Shown here in pieces: positions 24,501-36,400 of a stretch of 64,000 nucleotides of DNA (position 1 is the stretch's first letter; each line of letters opens with the position of its first letter). The stretch is from Branchiostoma lanceolatum (lineage: Eukaryota > Chordata > Leptocardii > Amphioxiformes > Branchiostomatidae). The DNA is taken from NCBI RefSeq assembly GCF_035083965.1, contig NC_089722.1:18246642-18310641 (forward strand), read 5' to 3'. The translations under genes were made by a program, and so were the position numbers. The notes beneath the pieces were generated by a model, which had not been told where the DNA came from, ran no database searches, and saw only the letters and a program-made list of their open reading frames with translations.

Positions 24501-25943
24501 AGCTTTGCAAATGAGAACCTCATTGACATAATTAATGAGAAAAAATATAACTCGAGATGGTCTTGATGGATGGTCATGATTTTTGGTATGTAGATAGCTT
24601 ACGTGATGCTTTGTATGATTGGATGATAATTATGCAAATCAAATTCTAACTCGCATAATTAATGAGGCAATTTTAAAAATCTGCTGTGTTCCATGATATG
24701 ACTATTCAAATATGTGACATTTGTAACTAAGGAAGAGAGGAATGTTGATAGATAGGAAATATGCAAATGTGGGCCTAATTAGCATAATTAATGAGAAACT
24801 ACTATAATTCCATACTAGTAAATGACGGCAATTTCATACTTGTGGCATTAGGAAGTTGTGTGAATGTGAACACCATTGAATCAAATTATGCTAATAAGGA
24901 GGGAGCTTATTTGCATAATTGATGATAAATGTTAGCATAACCTTCTTTGTTAAGCTCATAGTCATAACAAGGAGGTTTGGACAACTTATGTTATTTGGGT
25001 GAAGAGGGTCAACTGGTATGATTGGTGATTGATGAAAAACACTCCTAATACGTCAGTCATAAAGGTCAAAATCATTTGACGAAGGTATGAGGTCGTAGAA
25101 CTCTTGTTGATAATGTTCTACTAACCCAGAGTAAGTTGCAGGATGTAGAAGGCCAGACCAAACAGGCTGTTGGGCAGGTTGAGGGGACTGTCTGTGCCCA
25201 GGATCAGCTCTACGAGTCCGAACCCACGTCCAAACCTGCACAGGAGGAACAGAGATATTATTAACCCAGTCAAGAAGAAAATGACAGACTACCTACCAGC
25301 CTGCAGTCGATTTATGTGTCCTTATTAATACTATCATCATAAGTGGTCTTCCTCTTAGTTTTAGTCATATAATTACATTATAGAATTATATCAATTCGTT
25401 TTGTGTTGTATGTTGTTTTATTTTATCTTATTAAATTGTATGTTGTAATAGTTGCTAGAATAAGGGACTGATAGAATTGAGGTGATCCTTACGTGCAACC
25501 TTGGTACCTTGGTACGGCGCTTATTCTTTTTAAAAGAATGTAATTCATTCCACTTTTCCAGTAGTATGCAAAACCAGGGTTACGGACACCCAGTTTAGTT
25601 GGGATTCGAACCCACGACCCCTAAATTCCAGAGGTTTAACAAAGAATCACATACTAGTACTTCACTACGCTCTACTAAATGACTTTCGTTCCACGTTCAA
25701 ACTTTCAAAAAAAATATGGTTCCTATCCCAAGCCCACCTCCCCCATCGCACTCACCGTGACGTGAACACTTTCGAACAGCTGACGGACTCGCTGACGTCA
25801 CACATCGCTGTGTACGAGTGGTCCGCTTCCTTAGACGTCTCCACGTAGAAGGCGTAGCCAGACAAGACCAAACCTGCCGTACACAGAAGACACCGGGACA
25901 TGATCTCCCAAATCGGGAGTCGAAAACTTCTTCGTGCCGCCAT
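21568..25943 (-). CDS. VKORC1: Vitamin K epoxide reductase complex subunit 1 family (3 exons, 170 aa)
   Basis: ER-membrane enzyme that reduces vitamin K epoxide and quinone to support gamma-carboxylation. Coding exons on the - strand are 25943-25756 (188 nt), 25235-25126 (110 nt) and 21782-21568 (215 nt), with GT-AG introns and an exact in-frame total of 513 nt. The start MAARRSF has a Kozak-like aagATGg. Four catalytic-type cysteines are in place: C48 and C56 in the luminal loop ([10 protein letters not shown]) and the CIVC redox pair at 137-140. Four hydrophobic segments fit the family's four-helix bundle. FGRGFGLVE and LPNSLFG match the half-helix region. The tail ends KKRQ, a KKXX-type ER retrieval signal. 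Intron positions match the human gene as I recall it. Several residues ([11 protein letters not shown]) resemble the paralogue VKORC1L1, so this is probably the single gene from before the vertebrate split. Confidence 0.95.
21870..22214. repeat. (CTCA)n tetranucleotide microsatellite
   Basis: About 345 bp of imperfect CTCA/CACA-type repeat with short CACACA runs. It starts 88 bp beyond the acceptor of VKOR exon 3, so it is inside intron 2 near the 3' splice site. A smaller relative is at 28729-28786. Confidence 0.95.
22351..23848. mobile_element. Inverted-repeat element filled with about 150-bp tandem units
   Basis: The left end (tatcttcgcc) runs into a local hairpin, gagtacttgtactc. The right end reads ggcgaagata. 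Inside, decayed units with a 'cataactcaagaa ... gatggatct ... gtaggtgtgtag' pattern recur roughly every 150 bp from about 22430 to 23040. A separate MITE (23259-23431) is nested in it. No transposase frame was found. It sits in VKOR intron 2. Confidence 0.65.
23259..23431. mobile_element. MITE of the CTCTCCAAGCAGAG family, copy 1
   Basis: The ends read TCCTCCAAGCAGAGG and CTCTGCTTGGAGAG, with arms pairing through an 'aaacacgtcaaaaacc'-type inner sequence. TA flanks both sides (23257-23258 and 23432-23433). Other members are at 49961, 55223 and 57760. Confidence 0.8.
23871..25086. mobile_element. Inverted-repeat element filled with about 127-bp tandem units
   Basis: The left end accttcgtcgacgaa is itself partly palindromic; the right end gacgaaggt is its complement. 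Units recur near 24375, 24505, 24630, 24760 and 24886. Each carries an inverted pair of octamers, atgcaaat and atttgcat (or variants), spaced by about 15 bp and followed by aattaatgag. The internal wording is related to the element at 22351. The right end stops 40 bp from VKOR exon 2. Confidence 0.65.
25570..25680 (-). mobile_element. tRNA-derived SINE remnant
   Basis: On the - strand a B box (ggttcgaatccc) is preceded by a degenerate A-box-like segment. This is the head layout of a tRNA-derived SINE. No clean target duplication was found. It is in VKOR intron 1. Confidence 0.4.
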
Positions 25944-27465
25944 CTTGTCTCTTTTTTTTGTCGTGGTGAGATTTGATTGGTTGTGTTTAGTTGGGAATAT
26001 TCCATTATAACAGGGGGGGTGTCGATCAGTGCTCAAACTTGACGACTGTTTATGTTTATGAAAGTAATAGACATCCATGTAAACAATATATAATCAACAA
26101 CAACAATCTCTAAAACTAGGTAAGATACGACAGTTGTAATCTCCGTATCTTAACCTGTTGTTGTGATTGATTTGTTTTTATTCATCGACGGTTTTCTTTA
26201 AACGTTGATAGATAATTTTTCCAATTGACAAAGGTGACCACCTGTTTACCTAGACAATGGCATTGTTGGCTGCACGTATCAACCTTTGCAAATTCAATAG
26301 GTGTAACCTTGGTACCCCGGAGGTTTGTCTTGTATTGCGACCAATACTGTAACTCGAACAAAGAAGGTGCAAAATGAGAAAATGTATGTAACGTTAACGT
26401 TAACGTCAGTATTAAAGTTGCAAAGTAGAATATCGAAAAACGGATACTAATGTCGTGGGATGTCAAAGTCAAATCCAAAGGAGAAGATGTGAAAAGACAA
26501 AAATGTTCCATGTCCTGTGTATTTCGTCATTGGTTCAACCTTCGTTTGATGAAAACAACTTTTTTGGCAACCTGTTTTTCTTCGCACGCTAGCTCGTATC
26601 GATCAGTTTGGGGGTTCCCAGTACGTGTCATCCATAGAATAAAATCAGTACGGCCCGATCGGTCTTTCCGTCTCTGTCAACATCACAACGACCCAGCCGA
26701 GAAGAAAATGACAGGCTACCCGCCCGTCTAGAGTTGATTTATGTGTCCTTAGCCGACCTCGTGACCCACAGTAAGGACAACTGACGATCCACTGATGCAC
26801 TGCAGGCCACTGTCACTCGATGCCCTAGATTCGGGTACTACTCTATATATTAGACAATTATGTTTGTATAGTCCAATCTACTCGCTTTTATACCTATTTT
26901 GTACCCTGTTATTTTATGTATGTTGTTTGCAATTAGCCTTCGGGCAGGAATTTGCAATATTACTATTATTATAATATATAACGTTCTATATTCATTGATG
27001 AATTGAAGAGCCGACGTTTGCTATAGATAACCTTGACCGTGAGGAATATCCGTATTCAGTACTTCTCTCCCATCTTTTAGATGAGGAGAGAAATATCAAT
27101 TACGTTTGAGTTGGTGCCACTCTTTGACCATGCAGACCACGCCCCCTTCGCAAGAAAATAACAGCAGCAACCAAACGCAACAAATCTTCAATTTTGACAA
27201 AAATTACGCCTTCAAACAAACTCACATCACACAATTATTTCCGTTATGGTACATTTCTATATTGGTATCATTCAAGGTACTTTGAGTGATTATTTGATCC
27301 GGTTGTGTTCTATAGTAGACAGAAAACTTTGTAGCGTTTCTATGCCTTCTAAAGGACTAGCTTCGTCGCATCGTGAATTCATACGGAAGAGGACTTACAG
27401 TCGCTGCAGGCAGGGATCTTTCTGCTCCATAAATCTCCAACCTGTCCGCGTTTGTTGGCCCAACA
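25944..27465. other. Divergent intergenic region between VKOR and ALDH2
   Basis: The two start codons are 1.52 kb apart on opposite strands, so the region should hold both promoters. The sequence taacgttaacgttaacg lies at about 26395-26407. A LINE-like 3' end fragment at about 26665-26975 carries the motif tagccttcgggcagga. An overlapping family piece is at 25262-25322. No TATA box or other defined element could be assigned. Confidence 0.45.
26665..26975 (+). mobile_element. Probable LINE 3' UTR fragment
   Basis: The block shares a run of about 20 bp (aagaagaaaatgacag plus flanks) and the following gatttatgtgtcctta with 25262-25322. It ends with a 'ttagccttcgggcagga' motif and an AT-rich tail that looks like a non-LTR retrotransposon terminus. 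The family assignment rests on general appearance. Confidence 0.35.
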
Positions 27466-30400
27466 ATGCTGCGAACGGTCCTGAATCGCTTCGGCTCCGC
27501 CAGGGCGCTGTCCCAAGCCCTGTACTCCACGGCAGCGGCGCCAAAACCGAACCCTAGCCCGGACATTCGATGCAACCAGGTTTGATAACTATCTTCTTGT
27601 CTTTTGTCAAAGTTGACGAGATGTTTCTGGTTTATTTACAGTTCAAACGTAATGGACTGTGTTATTCATTCGTATGCATTTACGCACACGTTTCCTTTAT
27701 TGTTGTAATTCTGAGGTACCGGGTTTCTGAAAAATTTGTCCGGGGAAAGTTTCTTTAGAAGTAAACAAGGTACAAGACTGAAGAGCAAGAGGCTTTGTAT
27801 AAGGTAACCGAAGGTTCAGTCCTGGGTCACGCCTACCATGGCCTCAGGCACCTTGCATGGCAAACCTCAAGCTGCGCTTTAAAACAAGGATAGTTAAACT
27901 GACATCGCATGGAAATTCATACCAGGTGTATATGGAATTTTTCTATAATCGTAATTTGTAGTTTCATAATGATTGTTTTTACACGTTTGCATATCTTTTT
28001 ACGATTTTGGCACACTTTCCATTTTAAATACTGCAGACATCATGGCGCCTACAGCCCAAATATCATAGGGACAGTTCATTATTTTGAGGGGATTCTACCA
28101 TGAGGATGATGTTAAGATTTTGGACATCCCTTTAACATACACCAAAAATGATTACTCAAGCAACTGGATAAGATTTTGAAACAGTCAGACGTTTCAGACA
28201 GCATCCACTGTCTTTCATCAGTCACTGACAAAAAACAGTGGATGCTGTCTGAAACGTCTGACTGTTTCAAAATCTTATCCAGTTGCTTGAGTAATCATTT
28301 TTGGTGTATCTTATTACCTGGATGTCTACCCTTCATCAACGTATCCCTTTAACATGTTTTGGGGGTAAAACCCCCAGATATAAGGTGTTTTGGGGACACA
28401 TAAGAGAAGATACGTTGTTAACCATTCTGCATTCCAATGGTGCAAGCAGCACATATTATGACTACAAGGCCATTGTTCACAAAGGATGCGTGACTTCGCT
28501 CATTGTTCAGACTAGTCGTGCAACTCTGAAAGTGCCACCTGACGGGAGCAGATAATTGTGCCTTGAGGCAAATCATCTTCTGGCTCATGTAACCTTCTTA
28601 TGTTCAATGAGCCAGTGGATGATTTTCTTGGGAAGAGGAACATGAAGCACTATTGACATGAAGGTCTGGATGCAAAGATAAGGATTTGGTTTGCCAAGAT
28701 CCACCATAATCACAACATTATAAGACTCACTCACTCACTCACTCACTCACTCACTCACTCACTCACTCACTCACTCACACACTCAAGTTTTTCCCCGTCT
28801 TGCAAGGGATAGAAGTGCTTGCACATAGACGTTGTGTCTTATACTAGCAGACCGCCAGACGCCTCTAGACCTGTCTAAGTTGAGGAGGTGAAAGTCTAAT
28901 CCCTTAACTATGTTGTCAATCCAGTTTTACGTCGTCCGTGGATTTTCATCAAGCATATTCCTAATTCAATAGTTTTAAGTTAGTTTAGATTATGATGTGT
29001 TTACTTTCTCCCTTCTGGTATCAGGTTTTTGTAGGTGTGATACCTTAGCCTTGTACAAATTATATGCCTGAAGAGACCTGATCATGACCTCAGGAACATG
29101 TAAGTTGTTAATTTTTAGCCCAGTGTTTGTAATTCAAATGGGGTGAAACTTGGTGTACTGAAGGGTTGAACGAAAGTTTAAACAAAAGTCTCACAAGAAA
29201 ACCTGAAGCCTGATTAGAGTCATGTTTATACCGGTACGACACGCTTTAGCGGTGTACGTGTTTTCAATACACAGACTACATGGACTAGAGATACTGTAAA
29301 TCTCGAAATGTTTGCAATGGTGTTACTAGTAATGTTATTTTTGCAGTTTTCAGTACCACGGTAACCTCTCCATGTCAAAACCATGATACCATAGATTGAT
29401 GTTTCCAACCGCAAACATTAAAAAAACATGTTTGCAGTGGGTTAGATCGTGCCTAAACAGGGTCAGACGGTCTCCCAGGGTAGTCCACTGGTAATGTGTT
29501 TAACTCCCATACTAGTACTACTCTTTCTCAGAAGTGCTGAGTGCAGGGTTTGAACCCCCAACCTTCCAAATACAATGTGAACAAATACCCCTTAGGCCAT
29601 ATGCCCCAGTTCTTGAATGAAAATGACCTTACCATAATTATCTGTCCAGGTCTCATCATTTTCGGATAATTTCACTCAAAGAAACATAATATTATAATTA
29701 AGTGACGTCTTCTATGACCTTCAAGAGGCACTTATGTGTTTGAACCGTGACCTTTTGTCTTTTATGTCTGGAGGAATTCGCTTCAAGCTTTACGTCATTG
29801 CAGCAATTACTGATGAGTCATTTGCTAGATCTCTAGATGTTATGCTATCTCTTTTGATGATCTGAAGCTTGTCATTGAAGGCTTTATCCCTTAGGAAACT
29901 ATCAGGAGATTCTTATTCATTGATCAGTACTGACAGCTGAGTACTGATACTGTAAATGCAGAAATGTTTGCGGTGGTTTTATGTTTGCGGTTTGCCCACC
30001 TATGACTGTAGCGCTACTATTGTTTCAAACGCGAACTTAAAACCACCATGAACACTCCATTTTCTCCTCACTGCGAAATTAAAACAATGCAAACTTTAAT
30101 GCATTATGATACTGAAATCTCATGTTACTAGTTATAATTTATTCACAAAATGTCTGTAATAACCAGGAGGATGTCAGTACAATAAAGACCAACAGTAAGA
30201 GATCAGTAATGAGGACTGATAGGAAACTTTGTCAGCAATCAATAGGAGTGACAGTAATGATTCACTGAAATGTTGCTGAAATCATCATCAGTAACTTAAC
30301 AGTTACTGACAGTCTCATCCCGCTACTGATAGTTTGCTGAGGGAGCGTTGTTGTCCCCCTGAATTTACATATACAGTCAAACCTGCCCAAGGCGACCACC

Positions 30401-33400
30401 CGGGGGACCGAGCAAAAACGGTCGCGATGGACAGGTGGTCGCCATGAAGAGGATTCCAATCATAACATGTTTCCAGCTCGAGGTGTTCAAATGCCGTGTA
30501 CCACGTAGATGGATGGAAAATTATGTGATTTTAGACAGCATGACCCCCACCAGGTTCAATTCTCATTGACAGAAAGATCCTACAGAAATTACATTTTCCG
30601 TTATCGTTGTAATATTTGTATACCGTTACATCGTGAACAAATGTTCGTCATAATTTTGACTAAAAACAATGTCTGCCTCGATGACCTGGCAGCGCCCTCC
30701 CGCATTCACACGTTACGTTAAAGTAAAAGTACACACACACACACACGCGCATATAAAATCTAGGTTTTAAGGCCTGAGACAAATCCCTAGAAAACACCTG
30801 CTGACCCCAGCCTTCTTTTGGGCGCCGACCGCTGGATTAAAGCGGCAAAAAGTTTTCGATCTGACAACTGAAGGATGAAAACGGAAAGTTGTGATACCGC
30901 CGCCGAGCACGCGACTGCATCGAAAGGTAACAGTGGAGCAGAACGCACAGCGTCGGCGATTACAAGCAAGCAGCGCCCAATAAAGGTTTGTGAGAGTCAT
31001 GGAAATAACAAGAATATAAGAATATCAATTTTCATCAATAATGAGAGTAGTCTAGATATTCATACACAGAAGCGTCGTGTTTTAGAAAAGTCAGCGTTAT
31101 GCCGCGCTGAAACAAAGATGGCGTCACAGACTAAGAAACAACATGTCTCGGCCAACGTTTTGCCCTCCATCGCGGAGTCATTTTCCCGCGGAATTTAGTA
31201 AGATAGAGACACATTTTTATTGAAAATACAAGAAATAGATAGTAATTTCTGTGAAATCTGACTTTTTGACGCCATGCACTACGTGATCGTTTTGAAAATT
31301 GAGTTCAAACCGAACCGAGCTTGCGGTAAACTATAAGATTACGATAGGCACAACAACATCGATATCTAAGTATTCACAATCCTTTGTATTTAGTTTATAG
31401 TGGGAACGTTTTATCAAAACATTTCATGGAGGAATCAATGCTTTTGATATATTTGTGTCCGTCAAGGTCTTAAAAACATTTCCGCAAAATGCGACAGCAA
31501 AATTCCATGTCACCACACGTCGGAAAAACGTGGTCGCCATGAGCAGGGATTGTGCTCTGTGCGGTCCCAATTTGTGGCGGTCGCGGTCGCGTTGGACGGG
31601 TGGTCGCCTTGGGCAGGCCGCTTAATGTTTGTGCCTATGGGGAAAATTTTCGGGACCGAGAAAAAGCGGTCGCCATGGCCAGGTGGTCGCGTTGAAAAGG
31701 TGGTCACCTAGGCAGGTTTGACTGTACTGTAAAGCATTGCCAGGATCCCCCCATGCAGACCCTCTTTAAAGTTTTTGAAGTTTGACTATCCTGTTTTATG
31801 TATCATCCTCCTCTCAGTGGAGATGCTAGATAAACAAGTTTGTGGGTTTGATTGGGTGCAGCTGGATGTAGTGTGTCCTTGAATGACCCTGTAGCATGTG
31901 ATCTTTTTTAGTAAGATAGCCTGGATGACTCACTCCAGGGAGGCAGCTGTAGGAACGGCTATGGAGCCTAGAAACTATATAGATAAAAGGAAAAACAGGT
32001 GATGGCATTGGTAACTCACTCTAACTAAGACTCAGCCCTTTCTGGGTTTTTTTCGATGGAACAAAATCGCTAGTAACTAAAGGTACTACTATTAGATGCA
32101 AGTATTTGTGTTGAAAATTATGCTCAAATGTCATCACAACTGTAGTTGTCATTTTTGTATTGTTAAATCAACACAATGAATTCAGGGACAACAGAACATA
32201 ACATAGTCAATGATTTGAAAGTCTTCTTGTCAAAATTTTGATACCTTAGGATAGTAAACGGCTGAACTGTTCTACCATTGAGTAGGTTGTCATTTTACTT
32301 TTTAGAGTGACAGTTGGATTACACCAGTTTATCTTTCCCTATAAAGGCTTCGACATTGATTAATTTAATTTAAGAGAAAAAATGATGTAAAAAGATCGAA
32401 CTGTAACTCTTGTTTCTTTCACTGTCAACATAACTTTATGTTCACTCTTTTCACAGTCACCTCTGTACCATGAACTTATCGTCACCGTGAAAAAATCCTG
32501 TTGTTGTTATCATTTATGATTCCTTCACACTTCCATTCTGTAAACTTACTACCATCGTGAAGTTAAAGTTCAGTGAATTTTGCTACCATGAAGATAAAGT
32601 GAATTAAAGTATTCATTTTAAGATTTTTCTGTCAATTGGAATTGAGAACTGGTAAGGGCCCTGGTTCAGATTGATAAGATTTTGTATTTACATGTGTGAT
32701 TTTTCTGTAACCACATACAGCTGTTCATCAACAATGAGTGGGTCGACTCGGTGAGCAAGAAAACCTTCCCGACGCTGAACCCGTCCACGGGGGAGGTCAT
32801 CTGTGAGGTGGCAGAGGGGGACAAGGTAGGTGTTGTTTGTTTTTTGCTTTAATTTCTTTTTTTATTGCATCTTAAGGATGTAATAGTAATAGGAATACAA
32901 AAGACAAGGTAGGTTTGCAGGGCTCAAAATACCACTTGCATGTGCAAGTTTGAGCATGTAAATGTCTTAGTGTAATTGATAAACATCAATGTCAAGATAT
33001 GTTAAAGAATTATGTCAAAATGTTCACTTTGTCCTTTATCTTGATGCTAGGCTGATGTGGACATTGCAGTGCAGGCCGCCAAGGAGGCGTTTCGCCTGGG
33101 CTCCCCCTGGAGAACAATGGATGCTTCCTACCGTGGTGTGCTGCTCAACCGGCTGGCAGATCTCATGGAGAGGGACAGGGAGTACCTGGCTGTAAGGACA
33201 GTTATACACTTTTTTGTATAAATGATCACTAGCGTAACTGTAAGTATAGGGTTAGAGAGTGCCTGGCAGTAAGTAGTGTCACTTAATGACCATTGTTGTT
33301 ATTAGGGATCAGAGTCCTTACAGTCGCACATTACTTAATACAGGTCTTTTAATCAATGATTAGTAGTGTAAGTTACCAGGCAGCAAGTACAGTACTGTTA

Positions 33401-36400
33401 TACCTTTCTTATCTCTGGCATTAGGGACATGGAGTACCTGGCAGTTAGTGCAGTTATACACTTCTTTTTATAAATGTTCAGCAGTGTAAGTTTGGGCTAT
33501 ACAGTTTATACAGTGTCAATTCTTTATATAGATGATCAATGGTATATAGTTAATTAAAGGTAAAGGAGTAAGGTACATTGGATGTTGATTAGAGTTTCTA
33601 AGCACTTCTGAATCAGAGAAAAGGGAGACCCTTCAAAATATTTTTTCTTATTCTAATTGATTCTTCGACCTTCCTGCTTTTCAGCTTATGATACTTTCAT
33701 CTGGTTGATGGCTAGAATACAACATGTATGAATGTTACAGCAGATACATTTCAGTGAAGGTTGTGCCCTTTTTTTTTTTTACTGTAAGTTAAACATTCCA
33801 TTGTTGTCAAATGTTTTGTGCTGAATGTGTTTTTTTTCCAACAGAACCTGGAAACCCTGGACAATGGGAAGCCTTTCTCCGTGTCCTTTGCCACAGACTT
33901 GGCACTCAGCATCAAGTGCTACAGGTACATCTCACACTCAAAGCAAACATGTGTGCTCTGGCACAATTATTATCATTCTGTGGATCCGTGGGCAGGGGTT
34001 TGATCCCAGGGTTGGCCCCAGCTGGGATTGCATTCGCCCTGTGTATAAGGAAGCTTCAGGTGTTAGCCTCAAACCTCTGCATGTAACCCAACACACTTAT
34101 CGAAAAGAGTAAGAGGGACTTATTATTCTTGGCTGAAAATGCAAGCTGTTGCAAAGATGCATTGCACTACTACTAGCTACTTGAAAAGCATCATGCCTCA
34201 TTCTTCAATAGACAGATCATGACTGTCCATTACAATTCAGCCAATGTCAGCAATCCAATTAGCGGTTCAACCAATGAGAGAGTGGCTTCAGGTCAGTCAA
34301 ATATTTGTATGTTTATGTTTTTATCATGTTACAGGTACTATGCTGGCTGGGCAGGAAAGAACCATGGCAAGACCATTCCGATTGGTAGGTCATCGTTTAT
34401 AGTCTTAGTCCAAAGTGGGGTAATGCCGGAGATCATTTTTCCCCTCTGTTAGGCCACACCGATTTGATTCGTTGGCTCTCAGATTTTCTAAGATCAAGCT
34501 AAACTGGGGAAGATATTAAAAACAAAGCCTGAAGACCAGGTTTATGCCTCAGTGAACTCAGTTTCATGGAGTGAATACAGTCATATTGAAGTTTTCCTCC
34601 ATGCCCTCTGCTTTCATGATGTGCGCTTGCTATATTTTCAAATAGCAAATATTTTCAATTGTCCGAGAACCAAGAAAAAATTGGTGTGGCCTAAGGTTCT
34701 GGCAAAGGTTCATGGAACCCACAATTCATCTCACTGCTCTTCCACAGTGTAAACGGTGAACCAGCTTATACATGTAGGGAGTGGCTCTCACAAATTCAAT
34801 GTCATAGTGTTAATCATGTTAAAATGACAGCATTTTAACTTAAAATTCTCTGAAAGTAACTCCTCATTCTGTGAAACCCCCTTCCACATCATCCCCCAGA
34901 TTGGTTGCTCCACTCCCTCACAATGCTCCCCCTTGCAATTTTTTTCTAGAAAAACCCTGAATGCAAAATTACAGAGTTTTGATTTCATGTATTAATATTT
35001 CTGCCCTAAAGCATAAACAAAGTTTTCTATTTTTAGTCACAATAATTGTCTCTGTTCCAGATGGAGACTTCTTCTGCTACACCCGCCACGAGCCAGTCGG
35101 TGTCTGTGGACAGATCATCCCGGTAAGGAAACATCAGTAACATCAACTCTCATAAGTCTGCTGGGTAGTCTAATATAAACTGCTGCATTGAAAGATCTTC
35201 TCAAGAGTGTGTAAAACACCAGTCCTGGTTATTTCAAGTATGCATGTACATGGGAATTACTGACGCTGCATCTCTTTAAATTCACCTTTTTTTTTCTTTG
35301 TTATGTTTGTTCTTGCTCAAACAACCCTGATTAAATCAGGACCCCTATAGCTCCACGTTGCATCGCTCGCGAAAGGGGCCCTGATAAAAACCGCCGCCAG
35401 ACATGGTTCTGGCGACGTCACCTGCTTCCCCTCATCGAAAGCAAACGTGCAAAGAACGCTGGGAAGCTATCAACCAATCAGGTTACGGGTTACATCGTTG
35501 CTTTGGTTACCCAAAACAAATGGCAGCCGATAGTTTTGCTTCAGCTGTGGAAGACTTACATGTTTGGATAAGAGCGGCTTCGTCAGCATCAGCAGTCCAC
35601 CCTATAGACATTGCTTGATGGCAGGGACGTATTTCTAAGTGTAAGAACAGGCGGAGGGAAGAGCCTCTGTTATATGGGCTTCCCAGCGGCAGCGAAAGCC
35701 GAGCAAGCCCACCGACCTTGTCCGCGACTTCCGTCTGGAGACAAGTTCGTCAGTCCGCTCATTGCCAAATAAGGCCAGCTCATTAATTATTCATGAGCAA
35801 GTGTTGGCGATGTCGCCAGAACCATGTCTGGCGGTGGTTCTTATCAGGGCCCCTTTCGCGAGCGATGTAACATGGAGCGATAGGGGTCCTGATTTAATGA
35901 GGGTGGCTCAAACGTCATCTGCAGACATCTTAGATCTAGACGTCATACATGTAATCTGATATAGTTGTACGATTACTACTTTGAATATTTCTTGTCAAGC
36001 TCAACCAAAGTAAGTTTGTAAAATAACCCACTTAACATAATGCTTTAACCCTGGCCTTTGCTAAAAGCAACATTAGCCCATAAATGTGTTCAAGGTAACC
36101 CGCTTAACATAATGCTTTAACCCTGCCCTTTGCTAAAAGCAACATTAGCCCATAAATGTGCTCAATGTGAATTGAAGGTATGAACAAATTATGCATGGCA
36201 TGCCTGCACTATGAAGGTAAAAGATTTCATCTTCAGTGAAGGGACAGAATTCATGGCCTGTAATCAAAACACACGCACACTCAATGAAAGGCATTAAACA
36301 ACTTCTGATGTAACAAATAGTCTGAGTGCAGTCAAAACTGCCCAAGAAGACCACTCAGGGGACCGATAAAATCTGGTCTATGTGGACAGTTGGGCACCAC

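Larger units (their letters stand above)
27580..32720 (+). other. ALDH2 intron 1
   Basis: The largest ALDH2 intron (5.1 kb). It holds a foldback insertion, a (CTCA)n tract, a SINE and a 1.35 kb inverted-repeat element, each listed separately. No internal coding exon is visible. Confidence 0.6.
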
